Shown here piece by piece: positions 34,475-34,612 of a stretch of 34,612 nt of DNA. Both the position numbers and the translations under genes were made by a program. Position 1 is the stretch's first letter. Each line of letters opens with the position of its first letter. The DNA comes from Prorocentrum cordatum (taxonomy: Eukaryota; Sar; Dinophyceae; Prorocentrales; Prorocentraceae): the NCBI GenBank assembly GCA_963575745.1, contig CAUYUJ010004536.1, positions 452,851-487,462 of the forward strand. The letters run 5' to 3'. The notes below the pieces were generated by a model. That model worked only from the letters and a program-made list of their open reading frames with translations, had not been told where the DNA came from and did not search any database.

Positions 34475-34590
34475 ACAGACGCGCGCCCGCGCCGCGGAGT
34501 GGAGTGGAAAACTGAGGATCACAAGCCCGCCGCAGGCGCCGATCCTTTCGCCATAGAGCCAGTGGTGATAACGAGCCCGCGGGAGGCCTC
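34475..34590. repeat. ~100-bp direct repeat, copy 2
   Basis: Matches 27545-27655: GCGCCGCGGAGTGGA, GGATCACAAGCCCGCCGCAG, GCGCCGATCCTTTCGCCATA and CCAGTGGTGATAACGAGCCC. It has a 4-5 bp insertion relative to copy 1 (GGAGTGGAGTGGAA). The interval 34346-34474 is GC-rich without a gene. Confidence 0.9.
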
Positions 34591-34612
34591 GATGTTCACC
34601 CACAAGATCAAC

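Noticed and set aside
27545-34590. The 100-bp direct repeats as LTRs of one element containing the reverse transcriptase
   Set aside because: They are short, lack TG...CA ends and a primer-binding site, and the enclosed enzyme set (AP-type endonuclease, no integrase or protease) is that of a LINE.
1-34612. CRISPR arrays
   Set aside because: All tandem arrays here have no unique spacers between repeats, and the genome is eukaryotic.

Overview
The window looks like nuclear DNA of a dinoflagellate (Alveolata, Dinophyceae). Three things point there. (1) There are sequences resembling the conserved dinoflagellate trans-splicing leader (DinoSL, which ends ATTTTGGCTCAAG). One lies at the 5' end of a retrotransposon (33697-33715, minus), one at 23991-24008, and two 3' halves still joined to a GT splice donor lie at 26474 and 27036. 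(2) The only well-supported genes belong to a LINE-type retrotransposon whose first ORF has the Lys-Gly-rich N-terminus I associate with dinoflagellate proteins. (3) The rest is a GC-rich mosaic of trinucleotide microsatellites, minisatellites and short inverted-repeat elements. Species cannot be fixed from the sequence.

Layout. 1-1930: microsatellites and two minisatellites. 1930-3145: low-repeat DNA with a possible decayed coding stretch. 3146-3791: two copies of a ~160 bp MITE-like element in opposite orientation, each between ~10 bp direct repeats, separated by a tandem duplication. 3900-10000: polypyrimidine and polypurine tracts, a ~0.7 kb imperfect inverted repeat (5367-6035 against 8593-9315) and at least four short repeat families. 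10000-16250: more dispersed repeats, a ~200 bp GC-rich tandem array, a purine-to-pyrimidine switch palindrome and a long GAC/GGC tract. 16284-16760: one open frame of unknown status. 16800-19612: an AT-rich island, then a ~1.2 kb tandem duplication that runs into a 100-N assembly gap. 19613-22740: minisatellite, AT tracts, a 195 bp hairpin and a large GGA tract. 22740-24615: mostly unique DNA, with a relict leader followed by broken reading frames. 24975-27095: three tandem arrays (~138 bp, 8 bp and 90 bp units), the last bracketed by leader-like segments. 27719-33715, minus: the LINE. 33716-34612: microsatellite and pentanucleotide arrays.

How the genes work together. Only the LINE forms a functional unit. 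ORF1 (RanBP2-like zinc finger plus coiled coil) would be the RNA-binding partner. ORF2 (endonuclease, reverse transcriptase, zinc-binding motif, RNase H, C-terminal cysteine motifs) would nick the target and copy the RNA. ORF2 is split by one in-frame TAA, so this copy is probably not autonomous unless the stop is read through. A leader-like sequence 130 nt before ORF1, with GGA repeats outside both ends, suggests that a trans-spliced mRNA was reverse transcribed at nearly full length into a GGA microsatellite. No host gene could be supported with confidence, and no tRNA or rRNA was recognised.
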